Below are positions 19,370 through 27,597 of a stretch of 40,823 bases of DNA, one piece after another (positions within the stretch are counted from its first letter, which is position 1; the number at the start of each line of letters is the position of its first letter). Below the pieces are notes generated by a model. It had not been told where the DNA came from. It was given only the letters and a program-made list of their open reading frames with translations, and ran no database searches. Where the stretch lies: positions 340,672-381,494 of the forward strand of contig NZ_BMTO01000009.1 of assembly GCF_014649715.1 (NCBI RefSeq), given 5' to 3'. The position numbers and the translations under genes were made by a program. Source of the DNA: Streptomyces lateritius (lineage in GTDB: Bacteria > Actinomycetota > Actinomycetes > Streptomycetales > Streptomycetaceae).

Positions 19370-20652
19370 TTGGCATCTCTGGGGCCGGACAGAACCTCTG
19401 CCGCGGCCTGCTGGTAGCGCAGCACCGCCTGCTCGGCGACCCGCAGGTCGCACGGCGCGCTCCACAGCATCCGGCGCGCCGTGTCGTACCGCTCGATCAG
19501 CAGCGGGTCCTCCGCCGCGCCGAGCCGTGCCACCTTCGCCCTGTAGGCGTCGAGCCTGCCGCGCAGCTCGGCGCGGACCGCCAGCGGCGCGGTGACGGCG
19601 GTCAAGGACTCACGAGCCCGCATCAGTTCGTTTTCGGCCTCCCGCTCCAGGGACTCCAGGAGCGGGGAGAGCCGGTGCCACCGGGCGTGCCTGCGGTGCT
19701 CGGCCGCCGTCGCGAGCCGCTCCTGCAGGGCGGTCGGCGGGCCGCTGACCGCCGGTACCTCGGAGGCGGCGATCTTGGCGAGGACCTCGCCGCGCGCCAC
19801 CCGTGCCTCGGCGAGCGTCCGGTCGGCCCGGGAGAGGACGTCCCGCAGCCGCAGCAACCGCTCCTCGGAGTCCTGCCGGACCGCGAGCACCGCCTCGATC
19901 TCCCGCCGGATGTCCTCCAGGGCACGGGCAGCCCGGTCGTACCGCGTGGTGTCGGGCCGCCCGCCGCCGGGCGCCGAACTGCCCGTCGCGGGCCGCCAGA
20001 AGGCCAGCGGATCGGTGACGACCTGGGTGCGCAGGGCGGTCAGCTCTGCCGTGATCGACTCCAGTTCGTCGCCGGCCGGGTGCTCCCCGGGGCGTACGCC
20101 GACGGAGTGCGCGAGCGAGCGGGTCCGCCCGAGCTCCGCCGCGAGCAGATCTATCCGGGCGGGCAGCGCGGACCAGACGGCGTCGGCGGTCACGATCACG
20201 TCGAGGGAGGACGCGTACAGCTCGTTCATCCGGCTCACCAACCGCTCCAGTGTGAACCGTTCGCTGAGCTTGGCGGGCCCGTTGACCGACGCGTCCGGCT
20301 GCTGGGCCCCGCCGGCGACCTGCACGCTCTCGCCGCGCAGCCGCTCGGTCAGCTCCACCAGGTCCTCGCGGCTCGACCAGCGCCGACGCGCCCGCAGCTC
20401 ACGGGCGTCGTTCAGGGCGTCGGTGTACGCGTCGAAGTACGTCCAGAGCCGCGTGATCGTGGCCTCGGTGACCTGCCAGCGCTCCCGGGTCGTCCCGGTC
20501 AGCTCGGCCCCTTCGAGCAGCCTGCGGCCCGCGTGGTCCTGGAGCGCGAGGAGCGAGTCCTCGATCGCCTTGTGCTCCGCGCCGAGCCGCGCCAGCGCAC
20601 GGTCCACCTCGTCCCGGTCCATCACCGGCCCGGGGGGTCCCGTGACGGCCAT
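19354..20652 (-). CDS. Coiled-coil protein of the PknG operon, function unknown
   Basis: The 432-residue protein has no signal peptide or membrane segment and is almost entirely helical, with long charged heptad-like stretches at about 15-60, 240-300 and 315-400. No enzymatic motif is visible. The ATG has AGAGGTGA about five bases upstream; a second ATG ten codons on (VMDRDEVDRA) is possible. The gene lies between the GlnH-like gene (15-base gap) and pknG (GTGA overlap). That position suggests it bridges or holds the kinase near its membrane sensor. I do not recognise an equivalent in the mycobacterial locus, where as I recall glnH is next to pknG. Confidence 0.8.
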   Translation of the reverse strand: MAVTGPPGPVMDRDEVDRALARLGAEHKAIEDSLLALQDHAGRRLLEGAELTGTTRERWQVTEATITRLWTYFDAYTDALNDARELRARRRWSSREDLVELTERLRGESVQVAGGAQQPDASVNGPAKLSERFTLERLVSRMNELYASSLDVIVTADAVWSALPARIDLLAAELGRTRSLAHSVGVRPGEHPAGDELESITAELTALRTQVVTDPLAFWRPATGSSAPGGGRPDTTRYDRAARALEDIRREIEAVLAVRQDSEERLLRLRDVLSRADRTLAEARVARGEVLAKIAASEVPAVSGPPTALQERLATAAEHRRHARWHRLSPLLESLEREAENELMRARESLTAVTAPLAVRAELRGRLDAYRAKVARLGAAEDPLLIERYDTARRMLWSAPCDLRVAEQAVLRYQQAAAEVLSGPRDAKGSQW

Positions 20653-20667
20653 CGATCACCTCTCGCT

Positions 20668-21750
20668 CTACTTGTACTTCGGTGCGGGCGGCCCGGATAT
20701 CCCGGGCAGGTCCGCCTTCAGCCACTTGTCGTACGCCTTCGTCCAGGCGCCCTGCCGGTACTGGACGAGGATCTGGTTGACCCGGCGGACCAGGTCGTCG
20801 TTGCCGAGCTTGGCCGCGACACCGTAGTACTCGGTGGTGAACGGCTCGCCCTTCAGCTCGACCGCCGGGTCCTGGGCGGCCTGGCCGGCCGCCAGCGCGT
20901 TGTCCGTGACGACGGCGTCGACCTCGCCCAGCTGGAGCCGGGCGAGGCAGTCCAGCTGGTTGGGGACGGTGAGCAGGTCCTTGTCGTCCTTGGTGCCGTC
21001 GTGCTCGTCCTGGAAGACGGCGCCGAAGGGGTTCTTCTCCAGGGCCTCGTAGGCCGTGGAGCCCTCGGCGGTGCAGACCCGCTTCCCGTTCAGCGAGGAG
21101 TCGTAGCCGGTGATCCCGGGGCCCTTGGGCGCGAGGACCTGCTGCCCGGCCTGGAAGTAGGCGGTGGAGAAGGCGACCTGCTGGATCCGCTTGCAGTTGA
21201 TCGTCATCGTCCGCACGACGAGGTCGACCTTGCCGCTCTCCAGGGCCGCGATCCGCTGGTTGGTCGGGATGGCCCGGAAGATGATGTGTTCCTCGCTGCC
21301 GAGGATGTCCTTGGCGATCGCCTTCGCCAAGTCGATGTCGAAGCCCTCGATGACGCGCTTGTCCGGGTTGCGGTAGCCCCACCGGAAGCTGTTCTGGTCG
21401 ACGCCGACGACGAGCTTGCCGCGGGCCTTGATCGCGTCGATCGACGGCCCGTCGGCGCCGGACGGCCGGAGCGAGGCCTCCGGGTTCTCGCAGCTGTCCG
21501 CCTTGACGTGCACACCGGTGCCGACGCCGGGGCCGGTCACCTCCGGCGGGCCGGAGTCGCCCCGCCCGCCGTGGGCGAGCGGCAGCAGGGTCAGCGAGGC
21601 GGTCAGACCGCAGGCCACGGCCATCGCCGCGACCCCGCCCCAGCCGCGCAGCCGTCCCAGGGGGCGTCTTGTCGATCTTGCCCGGCCGTCCGGACGGCGG
21701 CCGGGCATCCCCGCGCCGTCGACGCCGCTTCGCATCCCGCTCCCTCTCAC
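20668..21750 (-). CDS. glnH: GlnH-like amino-acid-binding protein, probable PknG-pathway sensor
   Basis: The 360-residue protein has a basic N-terminus, one hydrophobic segment (about 36-58) and a type-3 solute-binding domain (about 105-350). Family landmarks are GKLVVGVDQNSFRWGY, EGFDIDLAKAIAKDI, the TNQRIAALESGKVDLVV stretch and a C-terminal NQILVQYRQG helix. Such domains bind Glu, Gln or Asp. No ABC permease is nearby; the gene is coupled to a GlnX-like membrane protein by a GTGA overlap and lies two genes before pknG. In mycobacteria GlnH binds Asp/Glu and signals through GlnX to PknG. The hydrophobic segment has no clear lipobox, so it may be an uncleaved anchor. An ATG at 21735 behind AGGGAG is the alternative start. 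Confidence 0.88.
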   Translation of the reverse strand: MRGSGMRSGVDGAGMPGRRPDGRARSTRRPLGRLRGWGGVAAMAVACGLTASLTLLPLAHGGRGDSGPPEVTGPGVGTGVHVKADSCENPEASLRPSGADGPSIDAIKARGKLVVGVDQNSFRWGYRNPDKRVIEGFDIDLAKAIAKDILGSEEHIIFRAIPTNQRIAALESGKVDLVVRTMTINCKRIQQVAFSTAYFQAGQQVLAPKGPGITGYDSSLNGKRVCTAEGSTAYEALEKNPFGAVFQDEHDGTKDDKDLLTVPNQLDCLARLQLGEVDAVVTDNALAAGQAAQDPAVELKGEPFTTEYYGVAAKLGNDDLVRRVNQILVQYRQGAWTKAYDKWLKADLPGISGPPAPKYK

Positions 21751-23180
21751 CGGTACTCCGACAGCCTGCGGTTGATGCCCAGGACGGCGCCCACCGCACC
21801 CAGCACCCCGAGCGCGGCCGCGCCCAGCGGCAGCGCGGTCAGCGCGCCCCGACCGCCCTCGGCGGCGCGGGTGAACTCCGACTGCTCATGGTCCAGGGCC
21901 CGCTTCAGGGCGGCGTCAACCTGGTCGAACGACTGGCCCGTGGTGTCCTTCGGGCCGACGACCCGGAGCCGTGCCCCCTCGAAGTCGCCCGCGTCGTCCT
22001 TGGCCCGGGCGTCCTTGTGACGCTCCTGCCACTGCGCGGTGCGCTCCGCCGCCGCGGCCAGCGGGTCGCGACCCGCGTCGTCGTCGGCCAGCTCACTCGC
22101 CTGGGCGAGCGCGTCGACCAGCGCGTTCATGCTGCTCGCGTAGTCCGTCTCGTACTTGTCGTTCTTGCCGTCGTCGGTGAGGACCGCGCCCCGGGCGACC
22201 AGCGTCAGGTTCTCGTTGGCCCGGGCCTTGAGCGAGCTGATCCGGGCGGTGGTGAGCACCCGCAACGAGTCCTGTCCGTGTTCGCGGGCCTCGTTCAGGC
22301 CCGCACGGGCGACGCCGTGCGCGGCCAGCAGCCAGAGCAGGACGACCACGGAGGCGGCCGTGGCGGCGACGAGCCCCTGGTTGAACACCCGGTTCGTCCG
22401 GGCGTAGGTGCGGCGCTGCGCCCAGACCAGGACGGCCAGGACGAGGATCCCGAGGGCGAGGGAGAGGAACGGCCAGTCGCGGGCGTCCTGGTCGTCCTGG
22501 CTCAGCCGCGCGGTCTCCGCCTCGTACAGCCGCTCGGCGGCGGGCAGCAGTTCCGTGGTCATCGTCCCGTTCGCGTACCGCAGATAGGCGCCGCCGAGCG
22601 GCAGCCCCTGACGGTTGGCGGCCCGGGCCCGCTCGATCAGTCCGGTGTAGCGCGGCAGTTGCTCGTTCAACGTGGCGATCTCGCGGCTCGACTCGGCCGA
22701 ACCCTCCGTGCCCGCCGCGGCCTTGACGAGGAGCCGGGAGGCGGTGGCGATGTCGTCGGCGTACCGCTTCTGGACGTCGGGGGGCTCCTGCGCGCCGGCC
22801 AGGAAGGCGCTGGCGGCGGCGGTGTCGGCGTCGGCGAGCGAGCGGTAGATGGCGGCGGCGTCGGAGCTCAGCGGCTGGCTGCGGCTCACCACGTCGTCGG
22901 CGGAGGAGGCCCGGTCGGCGACCTCGAAGGCGGTGACGGTACCGAACGCGACGACGAGCAGGGCCAGTACGGCGCCGAGGATCTGCAGCCGGCCCGGTTC
23001 GGTCGTGGCCGCGCGGCGGAGCCGCTCACGGACCTCGGCCCAGGTGCCGGGCCCGGCGGGCGGTGCGGCGGCGGGCGGCGCGGCGGCGGGCGCCACCGAC
23101 GGCTGCGCGGGCACGCCGGTGCCGGCACGCGCGGGCGCGGTGCCCTGCGCCGACGCGGGCGCGTTCGGCGGGTATGTCAC
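21747..23180 (-). CDS. glnX: GlnX-like four-helix transmembrane sensor protein
   Basis: The 477-residue protein has a Pro/Ala-rich cytoplasmic start (1-45), membrane helices at about 66-86, 237-254, 268-291 and 446-468, and two extracytoplasmic helical domains (about 90-236 and 292-445). This is the topology of GlnX (Rv0412c type), which relays GlnH occupancy to PknG across the membrane. The helical domains resemble four-helix chemosensory domains. The GTG follows GGGGGAGG by four bases, a strong ribosome site, and the gene heads the seven-gene operon. The stop overlaps the GlnH start. Sequence identity to the mycobacterial protein could not be measured; the assignment rests on topology and gene order. 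Confidence 0.83.
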   Translation of the reverse strand: MTYPPNAPASAQGTAPARAGTGVPAQPSVAPAAAPPAAAPPAGPGTWAEVRERLRRAATTEPGRLQILGAVLALLVVAFGTVTAFEVADRASSADDVVSRSQPLSSDAAAIYRSLADADTAAASAFLAGAQEPPDVQKRYADDIATASRLLVKAAAGTEGSAESSREIATLNEQLPRYTGLIERARAANRQGLPLGGAYLRYANGTMTTELLPAAERLYEAETARLSQDDQDARDWPFLSLALGILVLAVLVWAQRRTYARTNRVFNQGLVAATAASVVVLLWLLAAHGVARAGLNEAREHGQDSLRVLTTARISSLKARANENLTLVARGAVLTDDGKNDKYETDYASSMNALVDALAQASELADDDAGRDPLAAAAERTAQWQERHKDARAKDDAGDFEGARLRVVGPKDTTGQSFDQVDAALKRALDHEQSEFTRAAEGGRGALTALPLGAAALGVLGAVGAVLGINRRLSEYR

Positions 23181-23363
23181 GTGACCTCCCCCTCGGTCGA
23201 TGACGACTCCCCGGAGGGCAGTATGGCCTCAGGGGCCCCACCCGCACACCAGGATTGACGCGATCTTGCGCCTATCGTGCCCCATGGCCCCGTCACCCCC
23301 GCAGGCGAACCCCTACTTTGAATACGCCGCCCGGCCGGAATCGGTTCCACACGTACGGGTGAA

Positions 23364-23393
23364 CGGGGCGTCCCCCCACCGAGGAACGCCCCG
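23364..23393 (-). terminator. Hairpin downstream of csnK
   Basis: CGGGGCGTCC (23364-23373) pairs with GGAACGCCCCG (23383-23393) with a one-base bulge and a 9-base loop. It lies 25 bases past the csnK stop, in the gap between the csn operon and the sensor operon, both on the minus strand. There is no U-run, which is common for Streptomyces terminators. The rest of the 237-base gap (23181-23417) must hold the glnX promoter, but I see no convincing -35/-10 pair. Confidence 0.65.
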
Positions 23394-23417
23394 TCCGTCA
23401 CGAGCCTTTCGGGCCCG

Positions 23418-24446
23418 TCAGGCGTAGTGCGCGCGCAGCCGTGCCGCCGCCTCCGGGCCCGCCGCCACCTCGTCGAGGGCGAGCAGTGCCGCGCCGAGGA
23501 CCGGCGGTGAGGTGACGACGCCGACCACGGCCTTCGGAGCCTTCACGGCCAGCAGCTCCGCGATCCGGGCGTCCAGGCCGGGGTGGCGGGCGGCGAGCAC
23601 GCTGCCCCCCAGCAGGACCGGCGCCTCCTCGTCGAGCAGCCCGAGCCGCCCGAGGGCGACCGTCGCGAGCGCGACGACCTCTTCCGCCTGCCGGTCCACC
23701 AGCGCCCGTGCGACCGGGTCACCGGCCGCCGCGACCGCGAACAGCACGGGCGTCAGCTCGTGCCGCCGCTCGTGCCGGATCCGTCCCAGGTGCAGCGCCT
23801 CGATCAGCGCGTACATCGTCTCCAGGCCGAAGTGCGCGGGCAGCGCGCGGGCGAGCTCGGTCGGTTCGCCCCGCCCGTCCTCGGCCCGCGCCGCGAACCA
23901 CAGGGCCTCCTCGGACAGCCCGCCCCCGCCGCCCCAGTCGCCGGAGAGCTTCCCGATCGCGGGGAAACGGGCGGTCCGCCCGTCCGGCAGCATGCCGACG
24001 CAGTTGATCCCGGCGCCGCACACGACCGCGACACCGCGCGGCTCGTCGACGCCGGCCCGCAGGATGGCGAAGGTGTCGTTGTACACGTGGACCGAGCGGC
24101 TCCAGCCCCTCGCCTCCAGGGCGGCCGTCAGCCGGGCCTCCTCCACCGGGAGATCCGCGTTGGCGAGGCAGGCGGAGACGTGTGCGAACGCCGACGGCGG
24201 CCCCGCCTCCGCCGCCGCCTGCCGCACGGTCTCCGCGAGCGCGTCGAGCGCCGCCTCGACCCCGACGACCGGCGGTTGAAACCCGCCGCCGCGCGCCGCG
24301 CCGAGGACGCTTCCGTCCGCGCCGACGACCACGACGTCGGTCTTGCTGTTGCCGGCGTCGATCGCCAGCACGGCGGAGCCGGTCGCCGCCCCGGCTCGGT
24401 GCGAGCGCGGGCCCTTCGCGTTCAGGCCCTTCTCGTTCAGGCCCAC
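23418..24446 (-). CDS. csnK: CsnK-type sugar kinase (BadF/BadG/BcrA/BcrD ATPase family, GlcNAc-kinase-like)
   Basis: The 342-residue protein has the phosphate-1 loop DAGNSKTDVVVV (30-41), a second phosphate motif in VAVVCGAGINCVG and the GDWGGGGGL glycine loop of eukaryotic-type N-acetylglucosamine kinases. It probably phosphorylates the glucosamine or short oligomer freed by the import system, before entry into amino-sugar metabolism. The GTG at 24446 overlaps the end of csnH by ten bases, with GGGAG about nine bases upstream. The first 22 residues contain a duplicated GLNEKGLNAKG segment and look unstructured. It is last in the csn operon and is followed by a hairpin. Exact substrate preference (GlcN or GlcNAc) is open. 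Confidence 0.87.
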   Translation of the reverse strand: MGLNEKGLNAKGPRSHRAGAATGSAVLAIDAGNSKTDVVVVGADGSVLGAARGGGFQPPVVGVEAALDALAETVRQAAAEAGPPSAFAHVSACLANADLPVEEARLTAALEARGWSRSVHVYNDTFAILRAGVDEPRGVAVVCGAGINCVGMLPDGRTARFPAIGKLSGDWGGGGGLSEEALWFAARAEDGRGEPTELARALPAHFGLETMYALIEALHLGRIRHERRHELTPVLFAVAAAGDPVARALVDRQAEEVVALATVALGRLGLLDEEAPVLLGGSVLAARHPGLDARIAELLAVKAPKAVVGVVTSPPVLGAALLALDEVAAGPEAAARLRAHYA

Positions 24447-25702
24447 GCGAGGTGCTCCCGGTTGTGCGCGATCAGCCGGTCCGTGAGCCCCTCGGCGTAC
24501 GCGTACTGCCCCACCAGCGGGTGCGCGAGCAGCGCCTTGAAGACCCGGTCCCGGCCGCCGCGCAGCGCTGCCTCCAAGGCCAGGTCCTCGTAGGCCGTCA
24601 CGTTCGCGATCAGTCCGGCGTACAGCGGGTCGAGCGGGGCGACCGGCAGCGGTGAGGCGCCCTGCGGGCCCACCGCCGCCTGCACCTCGATGACGGCGTC
24701 GTCCGCGAGGAAGGGCAGCGTGCCGTTGTTGTACGTGTTCACCACCTGGTACGGCGAACCCGCGCCGCCCAACAGGGACGCGGCCAGGTCCACGGCGGCC
24801 TCCGAGTAGAAGGCGCCGCCCCGCTTGCCGAGCAGCGCCGGCTTCTCGTCGAGCGCCGGGTCCCCGTACATCTCCAGGAGTTCCCTCTCCATGGCGGCGA
24901 CCTCGGCTGCCCGCGAGGGCTTGGTGCCGAGCTCCCGTACGACCTCGTCGTGCGCGTAGAAGTAGCGCAGGTAGTACGAGGGGACGACGCCGAGCCGGTC
25001 CACGATCGCCCGCTCCATGCGCAGGTCGTCGGCGATGGCGTCGCCGTGCTCGGCGAGCAGCCGGGGCAGCACGTTCTCGCCCTCGGGTCCGCCGAGACGG
25101 ACGGCCGTCTCCCAGGTCAGGTGGTTGAGCCCGACGTGGTCGAGGTGGACGTCGGCCGGTGCCACGCCGAGGAGCCCGGCGAACTTCCGCTGGAAGCCGA
25201 TGGCCACGTTGCACAGGCCGACGGCCTTGTGGCCGGCCTGCAGCAGCGCGCGGGTGACGATGCCGACGGGGTTGGTGAAGTCGATGATCCAGGCGTCCGG
25301 GTTGGCACGCCGGACCCGGTCGGCGATGTCCAGGACCACGGGCACGGTCCGCAGCGCCTTGGCGAGGCCGCCGGCACCTGTCGTCTCCTGCCCGACGCAG
25401 CCGCACTCCAGCGGCCAGGTCTCGTCCCTCTCGCGCGCGGCCTGTCCGCCGACCCGCAGCTGGAGCAGGACGGCGTCGGCGCCCTCGACCCCGGCGTCGA
25501 GGTCGGAGGTGGTGACGATCCTTCCGTCGTGACCCTGCTTGGCGAAGATCCGGCGGGCGAGCCCGCCGACCAGTTCGAGGCGGTCGGCGGCCGGGTCGAC
25601 GAGGACGAGTTCGGTGATGGGCAGGGTGTCGCGCAACCGCGCGAATCCGTCGATCAGTTCGGGGGTGTAGGTGGACCCGCCCCCCACGACAGCGAGCTTC
25701 AT
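24437..25702 (-). CDS. csnH: CsnH-type glycoside hydrolase family 4 enzyme (6-phospho-beta-glucosidase-like)
   Basis: The 421-residue protein has the NAD-binding GGGSTYTPELIDG loop (7-19) and the family-4 metal ligands Cys164 (VGLCNVAIG) and His194 (GLNHLTW), which bind Mn2+. The NPVGIVT motif (144-150) is also present. GH4 enzymes cleave by redox-assisted elimination using NAD+. Automatic annotation would say 6-phospho-beta-glucosidase. In this operon the likelier substrate is an imported glucosamine oligosaccharide, perhaps after phosphorylation by CsnK. The gene starts nine bases after the permease stop, and its own end overlaps csnK. Length is normal for the family and no key residue looks lost. 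Confidence 0.9.
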   Translation of the reverse strand: MKLAVVGGGSTYTPELIDGFARLRDTLPITELVLVDPAADRLELVGGLARRIFAKQGHDGRIVTTSDLDAGVEGADAVLLQLRVGGQAARERDETWPLECGCVGQETTGAGGLAKALRTVPVVLDIADRVRRANPDAWIIDFTNPVGIVTRALLQAGHKAVGLCNVAIGFQRKFAGLLGVAPADVHLDHVGLNHLTWETAVRLGGPEGENVLPRLLAEHGDAIADDLRMERAIVDRLGVVPSYYLRYFYAHDEVVRELGTKPSRAAEVAAMERELLEMYGDPALDEKPALLGKRGGAFYSEAAVDLAASLLGGAGSPYQVVNTYNNGTLPFLADDAVIEVQAAVGPQGASPLPVAPLDPLYAGLIANVTAYEDLALEAALRGGRDRVFKALLAHPLVGQYAYAEGLTDRLIAHNREHLAWA

Positions 25703-25711
25703 GACAGTCGG

Positions 25712-26614
25712 TCAGCCCTTCACTCCGGTCAGTGTGACTCCCTCGACGAACGCCTTCTGGGCGAAGAAGAACACGAGGATCACAGGGGCCATGACCAGTA
25801 CGGTCGCGGCCATGGTCAGGTTCCAGTCGGTGTGGTGCGCTCCCTTGAACGACTCCAGGCCGTAACTCAGGGTCCACGCGCCGGGGTTCTCGGAGGCGTA
25901 GATCTGCGGCCCGAAGTAGTCGTTCCAGCAGTAGAAGAACTGGAACAGGGCCACGGCGGCGATGCCGGGCTTCGCCATCGGGAGCACGATCTTGACGAGG
26001 GTGCGCAGTTCGCCGCAGCCGTCGATCTTCGCGGCCTCGATGTACTCGTCGGGGATGGTCAGCAGGAACTGGCGCAGCAGGAAGACGGCGAAGGCGTCAC
26101 CGAACGCCATCGGGACGATCAGCGGCCACAGGGTGCCGGAGAGGTCCATCTGCTTCGCCCAGAACAGGTACATCGGGATGATGACGACCTGCGGCGGCAG
26201 CATCATCATCGAGATGACGAGCAGCAGCGACAGATGCCGGCCGCGGAAGCGGAACTTCGCGAGGGCGTACGCCACGGGGACCGAGGACACGACCACGAGC
26301 GCGGTGCCGAGACCCGCGTAGAGCAGTGAGTTCTTCCACCACGTGAGGAAGCCGGGGGTCTCGAAGACCTTGACGTAGTTGTCCCAGTGCCAGGTGTTGG
26401 GGGTGAGGTCCCGGGTGAGCGCCTGCTGGTCACTCATCAGGGAGGTCAGGAAGACGAAGACGAACGGCAGGACGAAGAAGAGGGCGGTGGCGATCCCGAG
26501 CGAGTGCACGGCGATCCAGTGCAGCAGGGCCTTGCGCCGGGCCGTCTTCTCGGCGGCCCCGGCTGTGGGTGTCCTGCTCGCGGAACGGTCGAGCGTGGAT
26601 ACGGAGGAGGTCAT
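25712..26614 (-). CDS. csnG: Carbohydrate ABC transporter permease CsnG (MalG type)
   Basis: The 300-residue inner-membrane protein has six predicted helices and the MalG-type cytoplasmic EAA loop YIEAAKIDGCGELRTLVKIV near 205-225, which docks on the ATPase. The C-terminus EGVTLTGVKG is typical of MalG-type permeases. It forms a heterodimer with CsnF. No ATPase gene is in the operon; Streptomyces sugar importers of this class generally share the MsiK ATPase encoded elsewhere. The start lies two bases after the csnF stop. Confidence 0.93.
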   Translation of the reverse strand: MTSSVSTLDRSASRTPTAGAAEKTARRKALLHWIAVHSLGIATALFFVLPFVFVFLTSLMSDQQALTRDLTPNTWHWDNYVKVFETPGFLTWWKNSLLYAGLGTALVVVSSVPVAYALAKFRFRGRHLSLLLVISMMMLPPQVVIIPMYLFWAKQMDLSGTLWPLIVPMAFGDAFAVFLLRQFLLTIPDEYIEAAKIDGCGELRTLVKIVLPMAKPGIAAVALFQFFYCWNDYFGPQIYASENPGAWTLSYGLESFKGAHHTDWNLTMAATVLVMAPVILVFFFAQKAFVEGVTLTGVKG

Positions 26615-26616
26615 GG

Positions 26617-27579
26617 TCAGTCACCCGAGCCGATCAGGCCGCCCCGCCGGCGCATCAGCAGCGCCGTGAAGGCCATGGAGAGGGCGAACAGGACGAGGGC
26701 CACGACGCAGGCCGCGCCGTAGTCGAAGCGGCCGAAGCCGAGGTCGTAGACCAGCTGCGGCAGCGTCAGTGTCGAGTCGTCGGGGTAGCCCGGCTCGAAG
26801 GTCTGGCCGGAGCCGCCCATCACACCGGACGCGACCTTCGCCGCCACGATCGGCTGGGTGTAGTACTGCATCGCGCCGATGATCCCGGTGACGACCGCGA
26901 AGAGCACGATCGGCGAGATGTTCGGCAGGGTGACGTAGCGGAACCGCTGCCAGGCCGAGGTGCCGTCCAGCTCCGCCGCCTCGTACTGCTCCTTCGGTAC
27001 GTCGAGCAGTGCGGCCATGAAGATGACCATGAGGTCCCCGACCCCCCACACGGCGAGGACGGTCAGCGCCGGCTTGGCCCAGGCGGTGTCGTTGAACCAG
27101 GAGGGCGCGGGGATGCCGACGGCCTCCAGGAGCGAGTTGACCGGTCCTGTGCCGGGGTTGAGCAGGAAGACGAAGGCCAGCGTCGCGGCCACCGGCGGCG
27201 CCAGATACGGCAGGTAGAAGAGGGTGCGGAAGAGTCCGGCACCCAGCTTGATCTTGGTGATGAGCAGGCCGGTGCCGAGACCGAACACCACCCGGCAGGC
27301 GACCATGACGACGGCGAGCCAGAGGGTGTTCTGCATCGCCGGCCAGAACTTCGGCAGGTCGGAGAAGACGTACGTCCAGTTGTCCAGGCCCCGCCAGGTC
27401 GGTGGGTTCAGCCCGTCGTACTTCATGAACGAGAAATAGACGGTCGAGACGAGCGGGTACGCGAAGAAGACGCTGAAGCCGATCAGCCAGGGCGACATGA
27501 ACGCCGCGGTGCGAAGCGTGTTGCGCACGCGCTTCGACCGCAGCGCCGCCTGCCGCCCCTCGAGGGAGTCGGAGGACAT
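26617..27579 (-). CDS. csnF: Carbohydrate ABC transporter permease CsnF (MalF type)
   Basis: The 320-residue membrane protein has a basic cytoplasmic N-terminus, a first helix at about 26-48 (MSPWLIGFSVFFAYPLVSTV, the usual opening of MalF-type sugar permeases) and five further helices. Its EAA loop is YEAAELDGTSAWQRFRYVTL. It is the partner of CsnG and lies 18 bases after csnE. Translocation of glucosamine oligosaccharides is inferred from operon membership. Confidence 0.93.
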   Translation of the reverse strand: MSSDSLEGRQAALRSKRVRNTLRTAAFMSPWLIGFSVFFAYPLVSTVYFSFMKYDGLNPPTWRGLDNWTYVFSDLPKFWPAMQNTLWLAVVMVACRVVFGLGTGLLITKIKLGAGLFRTLFYLPYLAPPVAATLAFVFLLNPGTGPVNSLLEAVGIPAPSWFNDTAWAKPALTVLAVWGVGDLMVIFMAALLDVPKEQYEAAELDGTSAWQRFRYVTLPNISPIVLFAVVTGIIGAMQYYTQPIVAAKVASGVMGGSGQTFEPGYPDDSTLTLPQLVYDLGFGRFDYGAACVVALVLFALSMAFTALLMRRRGGLIGSGD

Positions 27580-27597
27580 GAGGTACCGGTCCCGGTC

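Noticed and set aside
23200..23427. Small plus-strand open frame in the gap between the csn and sensor operons
   Set aside because: No ribosome site, no recognisable protein, and it runs through the csnK terminator hairpin into the csnK 3' end.
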